Below are positions 1 to 7,232 of a stretch of DNA of 64,000 nt, in pieces. Origin of the DNA: Streptomyces sp. Y2F8-2. GTDB taxonomy: Bacteria; Actinomycetota; Actinomycetes; Streptomycetales; Streptomycetaceae. Location of the stretch: positions 310,001-374,000 of the forward strand of contig NZ_BNGS01000004.1 in assembly GCF_014905555.1 (NCBI RefSeq), given 5' to 3'. The position numbers were made by a program, and so were the translations under genes. The notes under the pieces were generated by a model that was given only the letters and a program-made list of their open reading frames with translations, was not told the origin of the DNA and did not search any database. Each line of letters opens with the position of its first letter. Position 1 is the stretch's first letter.

Positions 1-1719
1 TGGCAGGGATCCACTGTCCACACCGGCGTGTGGAAGGAATCCGTCACCGGACCCAGAATGGTCCGGCGCCTCAACGTCGACGGTGACGGACAGGGCGACC
101 TGAACGGGCACGGTGGCGAACAGCGTGCCGTACTGGTCTACCAACTCGACTCCTACCGGTACTGGCAGGATCGACTGAAGAGGGACGACTTCACCTACGG
201 GCAGTTCGGCGAGAACTTCACCGTCGAAGGAATGTCGGACCAGGAAGTCTGTATCGGCGACCGGTACCGCATCGGCGGCGCGATCTTCGAGGTCACGCAG
301 CCCCGGGTGACGTGCTACCGCGTGGGGCTGCGCATGGCGGAGCCGCGCATGGCCGCGCTGCTCGTGTCCCATCACCGCCCGGGCTTCTACATGCGCGTCC
401 TCACCGAGGGGCAGGTCGAGGCCGGCGACGAGATCGTGAAGGTCGCCGACGGTCCCGAGAAGATGACCGTCGCAGAGATGGACGCACTCCTTTACCTGCC
501 GGGCCACTCGCGCGCGCAGCTCGAGCGCGGACTGCGCATCCCCGCGCTGAGCCCGGGGTGGAAGACCTCACTGCACGACTTGCTCGAGAGCGTGGACGGC
601 CCGACCACGGGCAATCGAGGCCTGACCGGTGCCGCGACGAGTCCGCCACCCGCCTGGCCGGGGTTCCGTCCCCTGAAGGTGGCCCGCATGGAGCCGGAGA
701 GCAGCAGCATCTTCTCCCTGGTCCTCGCTTCGCCGGAGGGCGATCCCCTGCCGCCGGCCCGGCCCGGGCAGTTCATCACGCTGCGGCTCCAGCCGACGCC
801 CGAGAGCCCGCCTCTCATCCGTACCTACTCACTCTCCGGCCGGCCGGGCGCGCCCGAGTACCGGATCAGCGTCAAGCAGGAACCGCACGGGGCCGCCAGC
901 GGGCACCTGCGCCACCACGTCAGGGCAGGAGATGTCCTCGACGTCGGTGCACCACGAGGCACCTTCATTCTTGCCGAAGGCGACAACCCGGTCCTGCTGG
1001 TCTCCGCCGGCGTGGGAGCCACTCCGGTCCTCGCCATGCTGCACGCCCTTGCCGAAGCCTTCTCCCGGCGCCCGGTGTGGTGGCTGCACGGAGCGCGGGA
1101 CGGTGCCAGCCAGCCCTTCGCGCGGGAAGTCCGCGCGCTGCTGGAACGCCTGCCCGACGCTCACTTCCACGTTTCGTACAGCCGCCCCCGCGCCGATGAC
1201 CGACTCGGTTTGGACTACACGGCCGCGGGCCGGCTCTCGGCGGAGCGCATAGGCGGACTCGGCCTCCCCGCTGACGCCGACGCCTACCTGTGCGGACCTG
1301 CAGCCTTCATGGACGATCTGTCCCAGGCGCTGGGAGGGCTGGGCATCGCGCCGGACCGCATCCACACCGAGGTCTTCGGCACTCTGTCCGCCGTCCGGCC
1401 GGGAGTGGTCGCAGGGGCCGCTCGCGCCCCTCACCTGCCCGCTCACCCGCCCGGCGCGGGCACAGGGCCGACGGTCTCGTTCGCGCGCAGCGGCATCACG
1501 GTGCCCTGGGACCCTGGCTACGGCACCCTCCTCGAGTTGGCGGAGGTGTGCGATGTGCCCACCCGGTGGTCGTGCCGCACCGGCGTCTGTCACACCTGCG
1601 AGACTGCCGTGCTGTCCGGGCGCGTCGACTACGCGCCTGAACCGATCGACGCCCCCGCTGAAGGCAACGCGCTCATCTGCTGCTCTCGGCCTCCGGTGGA
1701 CCTGGTCCTGGACCTGTGA
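1..1719 (+). CDS. MOSC / ferredoxin-reductase / 2Fe-2S ferredoxin fusion protein (5' end outside window)
   Basis: The reading frame is open from base 1 in phase with the rest, so the gene starts upstream and the GTG at 28 is internal. Order of domains: a MOSC domain (first ~150 residues) with the conserved Cys in PRVTCYRVG, as in YiiM-type proteins; a short 3-alpha region after it (PGHSRAQLERGL); an FAD-binding and NAD-binding reductase module (RTYSLSG, GVGATPVLAML); and a C-terminal plant-type [2Fe-2S] ferredoxin with the CRTGVCHTC cysteines plus a later Cys near LICCSRP. Known for the families: MOSC domains handle molybdenum cofactor or N-hydroxylated substrates, and the reductase and ferredoxin pass electrons from NAD(P)H. 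Inference: a self-sufficient reductase, perhaps for N-hydroxylated compounds. It ends 20 bases before a convergent remnant gene. Confidence 0.9.
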   Translation, partial: WQGSTVHTGVWKESVTGPRMVRRLNVDGDGQGDLNGHGGEQRAVLVYQLDSYRYWQDRLKRDDFTYGQFGENFTVEGMSDQEVCIGDRYRIGGAIFEVTQPRVTCYRVGLRMAEPRMAALLVSHHRPGFYMRVLTEGQVEAGDEIVKVADGPEKMTVAEMDALLYLPGHSRAQLERGLRIPALSPGWKTSLHDLLESVDGPTTGNRGLTGAATSPPPAWPGFRPLKVARMEPESSSIFSLVLASPEGDPLPPARPGQFITLRLQPTPESPPLIRTYSLSGRPGAPEYRISVKQEPHGAASGHLRHHVRAGDVLDVGAPRGTFILAEGDNPVLLVSAGVGATPVLAMLHALAEAFSRRPVWWLHGARDGASQPFAREVRALLERLPDAHFHVSYSRPRADDRLGLDYTAAGRLSAERIGGLGLPADADAYLCGPAAFMDDLSQALGGLGIAPDRIHTEVFGTLSAVRPGVVAGAARAPHLPAHPPGAGTGPTVSFARSGITVPWDPGYGTLLELAEVCDVPTRWSCRTGVCHTCETAVLSGRVDYAPEPIDAPAEGNALICCSRPPVDLVLDL

Positions 1720-1738
1720 CCGGCAAGGGCCCGGGTCC

Positions 1739-1951
1739 TCAACCGGCGTAGGCCTCGAACACCTTGAGGGTGTCCTCGTAGAGGTACATCTTGACGATCT
1801 TGTCGCCTGCCACCTGGAGGTGCATGGCGATGGGCATCTCATAGGTTCGGCCCGTGTTCTTGGCGACACGAGTGAAGCGTCCCAGCATGACCGCGTGATC
1901 GCCGTCGACCAAGAGGTACCGGGTGGTCCATATCGCCGATCTGTATGACAT
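1739..1951 (-). pseudogene. SnoaL/ketosteroid-isomerase-like C-terminal remnant
   Basis: A 70-residue reading frame resembles only the C-terminal half of SnoaL-like (NTF2-fold) proteins: strand-like segments around TTRYLLVDGDHAVMLGRF and MHLQVAGDKIVKMYLYED, ending in VFEAYAG. Family members are normally about 110-150 residues, and the N-terminal helices that close the NTF2 cone are missing. No good Shine-Dalgarno precedes the ATG at 1951, and I see no continuation of the fold upstream in another frame. I therefore call it a decayed remnant rather than a working gene. A short active protein cannot be excluded from sequence alone. Confidence 0.55.
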
Positions 1952-2070
1952 GAGGCGCCGCGTTCCAAGGAGACGCCCGGCGCAGATCGCCTCCGGGGAT
2001 CAAGTCGCACGTCCTGCGGCCACTCGTCCTACCGCCGCCACGGCGCGGACGGCGCCACCCCGTCGCCCCG

Positions 2071-2376
2071 TCAGTCGGGCAACCTGCCGCCGTCGCGCCA
2101 GGGTTCGTGTGCCGGTACGGCGGCCCGCATCGACCTCAGCGCCAGCAGCAGGACGCCGATGTCGTCCAGGTACACGGGATCCGGCAGCAGGTCGGCGGGG
2201 AGTACCAGGTACAGGACCGCGCCCCAGAACAGCCAGCGCGGGCCGGTGGGCAGTCCGGCACGGCGCAGGTCGCGGCGCGTGCGGACCAGCCGTCGCAGCA
2301 GGGCGAGGGCCACGCCGAGCAGGGCCGCCGCGAGTACGGCGGCGACGGCGAGCGCGGCCCAGGTCGTGGAGTCCAT
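2071..2376 (-). CDS. YkvA-like (DUF1232) small membrane protein
   Basis: 101 residues. A strong N-terminal membrane helix (about residues 6-28) is followed by a basic stretch (RRLVRTRRDLRRA) and the DUF1232 core, with YLVLPADLLPDPVYLDDIGVLLLAL resembling the family's P-x-D-x-[IL]-P-D motif. Family function is unknown; members are small inner-membrane proteins found in many bacteria. The ATG at 2376 is chosen because GGAG lies about 10 bases upstream and translation further upstream is low-complexity. A perfect 16-bp inverted repeat ends 9 bases before the start, so translation may be influenced by RNA folding. It lies downstream of, and in the same direction as, the unknown gene at 2499-2885. 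Confidence 0.75.
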   Translation of the reverse strand: MDSTTWAALAVAAVLAAALLGVALALLRRLVRTRRDLRRAGLPTGPRWLFWGAVLYLVLPADLLPDPVYLDDIGVLLLALRSMRAAVPAHEPWRDGGRLPD

Positions 2377-2385
2377 GCGCAGCTC

Positions 2386-2424
2386 CGGGCATCCGTAGGA
2401 GTCGTCCTCTCCTACGGATGCCCG
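2386..2424. repeat. Perfect 16-bp inverted repeat with 7-base loop before the YkvA-like gene
   Basis: Arms CGGGCATCCGTAGGAG (2386-2401) and its exact reverse complement (2409-2424) flank the loop at 2402-2408. It lies between two minus-strand genes: 75 bases after the end of the upstream gene and 9 bases before the next ATG. It could be a terminator for the upstream gene, an attenuator, or an RNA structure that affects the ribosome site next to it. There is no U-run, as is common for Streptomyces terminators. Confidence 0.7.
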
Positions 2425-2498
2425 CTTCGCGGTGGACTGTGCGCGTGCCGGGCCGAACGCCCCGGACGGCGGCGGGGACAGGCCGTCGTGACGGTGCG

Positions 2499-2885
2499 TC
2501 AGTGTCCGGGGCGAGCCAGGTTGCTCTCCATCAGGGCCTGGCTGACGGCGCGTACGCTGCGCGCGATGTGCTGCAACTGCATGACCTCGGCGGCGTACAT
2601 CCTGATCGTGTGCTCGATGACCGACTCCGGCAGACCGAGAGCCGGCAGCTCCGCGCGGGCCGTCTGCAGCGCGGTGCGGGCCACCCGCACCTCGTTCTGC
2701 ACCTGGATCTGGGCGTGCCGGGCGAGCAGGACCGGGTGGCGGATCAGGGCCGGGTAGCTGGCGTAGCGCGCGGGCACGAGCTCCCGCAGCCACTTGGCCG
2801 CCGACCGCTCCCAGTCGTAGCTGCCGGGGGTTTTGACCTGGCACGGCCAGTCCGAGCTGATCGGCGAGTACGTCGTCAAGGCCAT
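2499..2885 (-). CDS. Conserved-looking hypothetical protein, helical, 128 aa
   Basis: I do not recognise a named family. The protein begins MALTTYSPISSDW and is predicted to be mostly helical after residue 30, with a long amphipathic region (ALIRHPVLLARHAQIQVQNE...). There is no signal peptide or membrane helix. Codon use is typical of the region, which supports it being real. The ATG at 2885 has GGAAG upstream; a GTG seven codons further upstream (2906) is an alternative start. It may form a transcription unit with the YkvA-like gene downstream, separated by the large inverted repeat. Its own upstream region holds a second inverted repeat (2937-2970) and an AT-rich stretch. Confidence 0.6.
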   Translation of the reverse strand: MALTTYSPISSDWPCQVKTPGSYDWERSAAKWLRELVPARYASYPALIRHPVLLARHAQIQVQNEVRVARTALQTARAELPALGLPESVIEHTIRMYAAEVMQLQHIARSVRAVSQALMESNLARPGH

Positions 2886-2936
2886 GATGCTTCGCTTCCG
2901 GGTCACGTCGGCTCAGGGTGCTGCGGCGACTTCGGG

Positions 2937-2970
2937 GGCGGCTCCGGCCTAGGGGAGGACCGGAGCCGCC
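2937..2970. repeat. 11-bp perfect inverted repeat upstream of the 128-aa gene
   Basis: GGCGGCTCCGG (2937-2947) and CCGGAGCCGCC (2960-2970) flank a 12-base loop. It is 52 bases upstream of the ATG at 2885 and 238 bases downstream of the rpiR-like stop (3208), so it could end rpiR read-through or be a leader hairpin of the 128-aa gene. Confidence 0.6.
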
Positions 2971-3084
2971 ACCAGGGATGCCCGCGCAGCGGGGCCCGGC
3001 CGGACACCCGGAGCCCGTGGGTAGGAGCGGACGACTCCGGTTGTCCGTACGGCGCGTCCCGGCTGTCCCGGTCCGCGATCCGCG

Positions 3085-3136
3085 AGAAGTATTTATATAT
3101 ACCTGCGGATACGCAAGGACATGAAAAAATTCATGT
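3085..3136. promoter_or_regulatory. AT-rich stretch with a perfect dyad, candidate operator or promoter
   Basis: This is a short AT-rich island in an otherwise very GC-rich region, containing ATTTATATATAC followed by the dyad ACATGAAAAAATTCATGT (3119-3136; 7-bp arms, 4-base spacer). It lies 72 bases past the end of the rpiR-like gene and about 230 bases upstream of the minus-strand gene at 2499-2885. RpiR-family operators are often AT-rich dyads with TGAA...TTCA-type arms, so autoregulation or control of the downstream genes is plausible. This is inference from position and symmetry only. The rest of 2907-3207 shows no gene. Confidence 0.45.
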
Positions 3137-3207
3137 TCTCTTTGGGGCAAGAGATCCTGTTTGAGCGGATCCTTGGTCCGGCGCCCTTGGTCCGGCGCCC
3201 GGGCCGG

Positions 3208-4128
3208 TCAGTCCTTGAGGAAGAACTGGTGCTGGTCGGCGATCTGCTCGTACTCCTCCAGGCGGGCCTGCGTCCGCTCCGGATCGGCGTCGGTCATCGC
3301 CTGCAGCAGCGCCGCGGCCATCAGACCGGGGGCGGCATAGGAGTCGAACACCAGGCGGGAGCCCGTGCCGGTGGCGAACACGACGTCGGCCTCGTCCGCG
3401 AGCGGACCCAGTCCCAGATCCGTGATCAGAGCGACCTTGAGCCCCGCGCTGCGCGCCACCCGGACCGCGGTCAGGCTCTCCTGGGCGTGCCGGGGCATCC
3501 CGAAGGCCAGCACCCAGGTGCCGCCGGCCTCCCGCGACTGCAACATCGCGTCGTAGGCGACGGTCCCGCCGCGCGTCACCAGCCGTACGTCGGGGTGGAT
3601 GCGCCGGGCCCCGTAGGCGAAGTACTCGGCGAGGGAGGCTGAGATCCTCAGGCCCATCACGGTCAGGGGAGTCGACTCGGACAGCGCCCGCCCGATCCGG
3701 ATCACCTGGTCCGGGTCGGCGAAGTCCCGGCGCAGGTTCTCCAGGTTCTCGATCTCGGCGTCCACGGCCGCCTGCAACTCGTTGGCGCGCTGCTCCGCCG
3801 GAGTGCTTGGGCTGCCCAGGGTGCCCAGGGCGATGGACTGCAACTTCTCCCGCAGCGCCGGGTAGCCGCTGAAGCCGACGGCCCCGGCGAAACGGGTCAC
3901 CGAAGGCTGGCTCACACCCACCCGCTCGGCCAGATCCGTGATCGACAGGAACGCGGCCTCGGTGATGTGCTCGATCAGGTACTGGGCGATCCGGCGGTGC
4001 CCCGGGGACAGCCGCGGACCGTCGAACAACTCTCTGAGCTGGGACGTCGGGCTGGCACCCGCTTCCGGGGCCGTCTTGCCCGCAGTGATCGCAGATGACT
4101 GCGCGCGTGCCTGCTGCGGCGATGGCAC
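3208..4128 (-). CDS. MurR/RpiR family transcriptional regulator
   Basis: 306 residues. An N-terminal HTH_6 domain (about residues 30-105) has ITDLAERVGVSQPSVTRFAGAVGFSGYPALR as its recognition region. A C-terminal SIS (sugar isomerase) domain follows, with LTVMGLRISASLAEYFAYG and VLAFGMPRHAQESLTAVRVA. SIS domains usually sense a phosphosugar. The GTG at 4128 is chosen because GGAGGAGG sits four bases upstream; an ATG 12 codons further out (4164) lacks such a site. There is no adjacent sugar kinase or transporter, so its regulon cannot be read from context. The AT-rich dyad at 3119-3136 is a candidate target. Confidence 0.88.
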   Translation of the reverse strand: MPSPQQARAQSSAITAGKTAPEAGASPTSQLRELFDGPRLSPGHRRIAQYLIEHITEAAFLSITDLAERVGVSQPSVTRFAGAVGFSGYPALREKLQSIALGTLGSPSTPAEQRANELQAAVDAEIENLENLRRDFADPDQVIRIGRALSESTPLTVMGLRISASLAEYFAYGARRIHPDVRLVTRGGTVAYDAMLQSREAGGTWVLAFGMPRHAQESLTAVRVARSAGLKVALITDLGLGPLADEADVVFATGTGSRLVFDSYAAPGLMAAALLQAMTDADPERTQARLEEYEQIADQHQFFLKD

Positions 4129-4336
4129 CGGACCTCCTCCGTCGTGTCCCGAGGCCTTCAACATAGCTCACGGACGGCGCTGACCAGGGGGCTTACCGCC
4201 CATATCGCGGACTGCTCCCCGACAGGCGGGCCGGGGACACGCGCCGTACCGTCGTGCATGGGCCCCATGGGGCGGGGTACCCGCGTCGGCCGTCCGGTCG
4301 GCCCATCGGTCTGCCATCGCGAAGAGAGGAGCGGCC

Positions 4337-4726
4337 GTGAACGCGTCCGAAACGCACGCACCACAGGTCGAAGTAGTGGTCAGCGACTGCTCGGCGACGG
4401 ACGCCGGGAACCTGTTCGCCGAACTGTGCCGGCAGTTCGGCTCGGACCGCGCCGCCGAGGAGGCGCCCCACGAGGCGCACACCTCCCGGCCCACGATGTG
4501 GACCGGGACGTTCGACACATCGGCCACGCGCGGGACGGCCGAGCGCCCGTCGCCGCCACCGCCGCTGTCCGGTCCGGTCAAGGCCGAGCTGCAGGGCGAG
4601 CCCAGGGCGGTGGAGCGACTGCGCCGTGCCCTGGACGAGCTGTACGCCGTCCACCAGCTCGGCGTCGTCGCCGGGGATCAGGAGATCGACGTCGAGCTGC
4701 GGCTGGAGAGCCGGACGCGGCCCTGA
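4337..4726 (+). CDS. Hypothetical protein, 129 aa, unknown family
   Basis: The GTG at 4337 follows GAGAGGAG at good spacing, and codon use fits a real gene. The protein has a first structured part (QVEVVVSDCSATDAGNLFAELCRQFG), a Pro/Ser/Thr-rich linker, and a second part with helix DELYAVHQLGV followed by DQEIDVELRLE. No signal peptide or membrane helix is visible. It is vaguely like the small 'constant' components found beside bacterial effector systems, but no diagnostic motif supports that, so I give no function. It is divergent from the rpiR-like gene across a 208-base gap. Its last codons take part in a 42-bp-spaced direct repeat. Confidence 0.55.
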   Translation: MNASETHAPQVEVVVSDCSATDAGNLFAELCRQFGSDRAAEEAPHEAHTSRPTMWTGTFDTSATRGTAERPSPPPPLSGPVKAELQGEPRAVERLRRALDELYAVHQLGVVAGDQEIDVELRLESRTRP

Positions 4727-4780
4727 GCGTCATATCCGATCGCCACTCAGAGCCGGATGCGTCCCTGAGCGCCACATCCG
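4707..4780. repeat. Diverged 32-bp direct repeat, 42 bases apart, spanning a stop codon
   Basis: The copy at 4707-4738 (beginning AGAGCCGGACGCGGCCCTGA) covers the last codons and stop of the 129-aa gene. The copy at 4749-4780 (beginning AGAGCCGGATGCGTCCCTGA) follows with a few substitutions. The offset is exactly 42 bases, or 14 codons. It looks like an old tandem duplication of the gene's 3' end. Confidence 0.6.
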
Positions 4781-4848
4781 GGCGGCGTGCCGGCTCCGCC
4801 GCAGGGCACCAGTAGGGCGGGCGCGGACGGGACAGGACCGTCCGCGGT

Positions 4849-4897
4849 TGCCCTCTGTCCGAGGCTGCCCTATTCGAGGCTGCCCTCTGTCCGAGGC
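4849..4897. repeat. Three short direct repeats in an intergenic region
   Basis: Three tandem units of the form TGCCCT(CTGTC)CGAGGC lie between the 129-aa gene and the hydrolase gene; the middle unit is shorter. Apart from these, the diverged duplicate at 4749-4780 and the hairpin at 4957-4989, the 340-base gap 4727-5066 shows nothing gene-like. Confidence 0.5.
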
Positions 4898-4956
4898 CTG
4901 CCCACTCCGCAGCCGCCCCCGTGCTCGGCACCGACGGCTCGTTCCAGGTGCCGCCC

Positions 4957-4989
4957 CGCCGTTCGGCGGGGGATTCCCGCCGAACGGCG
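4957..4989. terminator. Strong hairpin, probable transcription terminator
   Basis: Perfect 14-bp arms CGCCGTTCGGCGGG (4957-4970) and CCCGCCGAACGGCG (4976-4989) flank a 5-base loop. There is no T-run, which is usual in high-GC actinobacteria. It lies between the 129-aa gene and the hydrolase gene, both on the plus strand, so it most likely insulates them. Confidence 0.6.
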
Positions 4990-5066
4990 CGTGCCGCGGC
5001 GGCGGGGCGGCGGGCACCATGAACCGCACTGGCCACAGGGGCGTGGCCACGACGCGAGGAGCAGCC

Positions 5067-6080
5067 ATGACCGCCGAGCCGACGACCTCCACGGCACCCG
5101 CAGACGCCGAGCCCGTCTTTCCGCCGCCGCCCTTCGACCCGGAGCTGGCGGCCGCACTCGAACTGATGGGCGAGCAGTTGGCGCCGGGCTTCCCGCCCGA
5201 GGCCATCCCCGAGGTGCGCGCCGGCATGATCTTCCCGCCGCCCTCCGACGACGAGCTGCGCCGCGGCGGCGCCTTCGAGGTGGAGGAGCGGACGGTGCCG
5301 GGACCGCCCGGCGCGCCCGACATCTCCCTGCTCATCTGCCGGCCCACGGGTGCGACCGGCCCGCTGCCGGCGGTCTACCACGCGCACGGGGGCGGGATGA
5401 TCCTCGGCACCAACCGGTTCGGCGTGGACGAGGCGCTCGACTGGGCCGAGGAGCTGGGGCTGGTCGTGGTCTCCGTCGAATACCGGCTGGCCCCCGAGCA
5501 CCCGCACCCGGCCCCGATCGAGGACTGCTACGCGGGCCTGAAGTGGACCGCCGAGAACGCCAAGGAACTCGGCGTCGACCCCGAGCGCATCATCGTCGCC
5601 GGCGGCAGCGCGGGCGGCGGCCTCACCGCGGCGCTGGCCCTGCTCGCACGCGACCGCGGTGGCCCCGCCCTGCTGGGCCAGATGCTGATGTGCCCCATGC
5701 TGGACGACCGCAACGACTCCGTCTCCGCACACCAGATGGCTGGGCGCGGCGTATGGGACCGCACCGCGAACGCCACCGGCTGGGGCGCGCTCCTCGGCGA
5801 CGCGCGCGGCGGCCCGGACGTCTCCCCGTACGCCGCCCCGGCCCGCGCCACCGATCTGTCCGGCCTGCCGCCCGCCTTCATCGACGTCGGCTCCGCGGAG
5901 ACCTTCCGCGACGAGGACGTCAGCTACGCCACCCGTATCTGGCAGGCGGGCGGACGCGCCGAACTCCATGTGTGGCCCGGCGGGTTCCACGGCTTCGACG
6001 GCTTCGCCCCGCAGGCGCCGCTCTCGCAGGAGGCCCGAGCGGCCCGGTTGCGCTGGCTGCGGCGGCTGCTGAGCGCCTGA
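5067..6080 (+). CDS. Alpha/beta hydrolase, hormone-sensitive-lipase family esterase
   Basis: 337 residues. The oxyanion-hole motif HGGG is at 107-110, and the nucleophile Ser181 sits in GGSAGG (the family norm is GDSAGG, so Asp is replaced by Gly before Ser). The C-terminal catalytic His is in GGFHGFD, with an acidic residue in the preceding GSAETFRDED segment. These mark a serine esterase or lipase acting on short acyl esters, probably cytoplasmic since no signal peptide is present. The ATG at 5067 has GAGGAG 8 bases upstream. The PucR-type regulator follows on the same strand about 100 bases later and could regulate it, though regulator and target are not overlapping. Confidence 0.88.
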   Translation: MTAEPTTSTAPADAEPVFPPPPFDPELAAALELMGEQLAPGFPPEAIPEVRAGMIFPPPSDDELRRGGAFEVEERTVPGPPGAPDISLLICRPTGATGPLPAVYHAHGGGMILGTNRFGVDEALDWAEELGLVVVSVEYRLAPEHPHPAPIEDCYAGLKWTAENAKELGVDPERIIVAGGSAGGGLTAALALLARDRGGPALLGQMLMCPMLDDRNDSVSAHQMAGRGVWDRTANATGWGALLGDARGGPDVSPYAAPARATDLSGLPPAFIDVGSAETFRDEDVSYATRIWQAGGRAELHVWPGGFHGFDGFAPQAPLSQEARAARLRWLRRLLSA

Positions 6081-6184
6081 CCGGGGCCGGTGCCCCTCCC
6101 CGGCGGGGCGAGCGGTCCGCCGCGCCGGGGAGGCGGCGGCGGATCCGGCCCCGGAGCTTGGCAGCCGCCGTGCTCGCCCGCAGG

Positions 6185-7228
6185 ATGGTGGCCGTGAAAG
6201 AGCTGGCAGGACGGCTCGCGGCGCTCGATCCCGACGCGGGCGCCGCGCTGCGCGTCATCGCGTACTTCGACCGCCTGACGGAGGAGCGTGCGGGCCTGGA
6301 GGCCCTGGTGCGCGGCGCCGCGGTCCTGTCCGGCAGCCCGGCCCGGCTGGTCGACGAACGGCGCGGCGTCCGCGTCCGTGTCGAACCCGGCGGGCGCCGC
6401 CACGACACGGCGGACCCGCCCGATCCCGCCTGGCCGTGGGCGCGCCTGGCGCCGGGTTCCGATGTCCCTGCGGACGGCCCGGAGCAAGCCGGGCTGTGGC
6501 TGGAGCACCCCGGCCCGGCCGACGGCGTCCACGCCATGATCCTGGAGCGGGCCGTGGCGGCCGTCCGCCTGGTCCTGGACCGCACTCGGGGCCGGGCACC
6601 CGCCGACGACCCGGCGCTCCTGGAGACGCTGTTGGACGCCTCCGCGCCGCCCGCCGTACGGCTGAGCGCGGCGGCCCGGCTGGGACTCCACGCCGAACAG
6701 CGGGTACGGGCCGTCGCACTGTACGGCGGCGGCGCCCGCGTCGAGCCCGCCGGCACCGTGCGAGGGCCGGCGGGCCGGGAGCCGCGGGCCGGCATAGGTC
6801 CCGCCGTTGCGCCCGTACGGCTGCCCGAGTCCTGGGCCGCGGCCCGCACCGCGCTCCGCTTCACCGCCGAGGGCACCGCGCACGACCCCGGCCCGCGCAC
6901 CGTCCACGCGGACGACCTGGGCGGGCTCGCCCTGCTCGCCGGGGCGGTCGGCCCGGACACCCCGCCGATCCCGGACCTGCTGGCGCTGGAGCGTGCCGTC
7001 GCCGAGGCTCCGTGGGCCGCCGTGACCCTGCATGCCGTGGCGTCCGCGCCCAGCCTGCGGTCCGCCGCAGCGGAGCTGACGGTGCACCACTCAACGCTGC
7101 AGGAACGCCTGGCCCAGCTGGAGCATGTCCTCGGCTGGGACGTGCACGCCCCGCACGGCCGACTGCGCCTCCAACTCGCCCTGGCGGTACGGAGACTGCG
7201 GCGCCCCTTGCCGGAGACCGCCGGCTGA
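6185..7228 (+). CDS. PucR-type helix-turn-helix regulator
   Basis: About 347 residues from the ATG at 6185; a nearby GTG (6188 or 6194) may be the real start because no strong ribosome site distinguishes them. The central part is a degenerate GAF-like region. The C-terminus carries the PucR-family HTH: TLHAVASAPSLRSAAAEL, then HHSTLQERLAQLEHVLGWD and a final RLRLQLALAVRRL helix. Family members are one-component regulators of catabolic or stress genes. The frame is open far upstream (to 4787), but that part is the shadow of the hydrolase gene. It converges on the cholesterol-oxidase-like gene with only four bases between stops. Confidence 0.75.
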   Translation: MVAVKELAGRLAALDPDAGAALRVIAYFDRLTEERAGLEALVRGAAVLSGSPARLVDERRGVRVRVEPGGRRHDTADPPDPAWPWARLAPGSDVPADGPEQAGLWLEHPGPADGVHAMILERAVAAVRLVLDRTRGRAPADDPALLETLLDASAPPAVRLSAAARLGLHAEQRVRAVALYGGGARVEPAGTVRGPAGREPRAGIGPAVAPVRLPESWAAARTALRFTAEGTAHDPGPRTVHADDLGGLALLAGAVGPDTPPIPDLLALERAVAEAPWAAVTLHAVASAPSLRSAAAELTVHHSTLQERLAQLEHVLGWDVHAPHGRLRLQLALAVRRLRRPLPETAG

Positions 7229-7232
7229 CCGC

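Noticed and set aside
1739..1951. Functional short SnoaL-like enzyme
   Set aside because: The N-terminal half of the fold is absent and no ribosome site is evident, so a remnant is more likely.
4787..6184. Long N-terminal extension of the PucR-type regulator
   Set aside because: The frame overlaps the hydrolase gene in another phase and reads as Arg/Pro/Gly-rich noise; the regulator homology starts near 6185.
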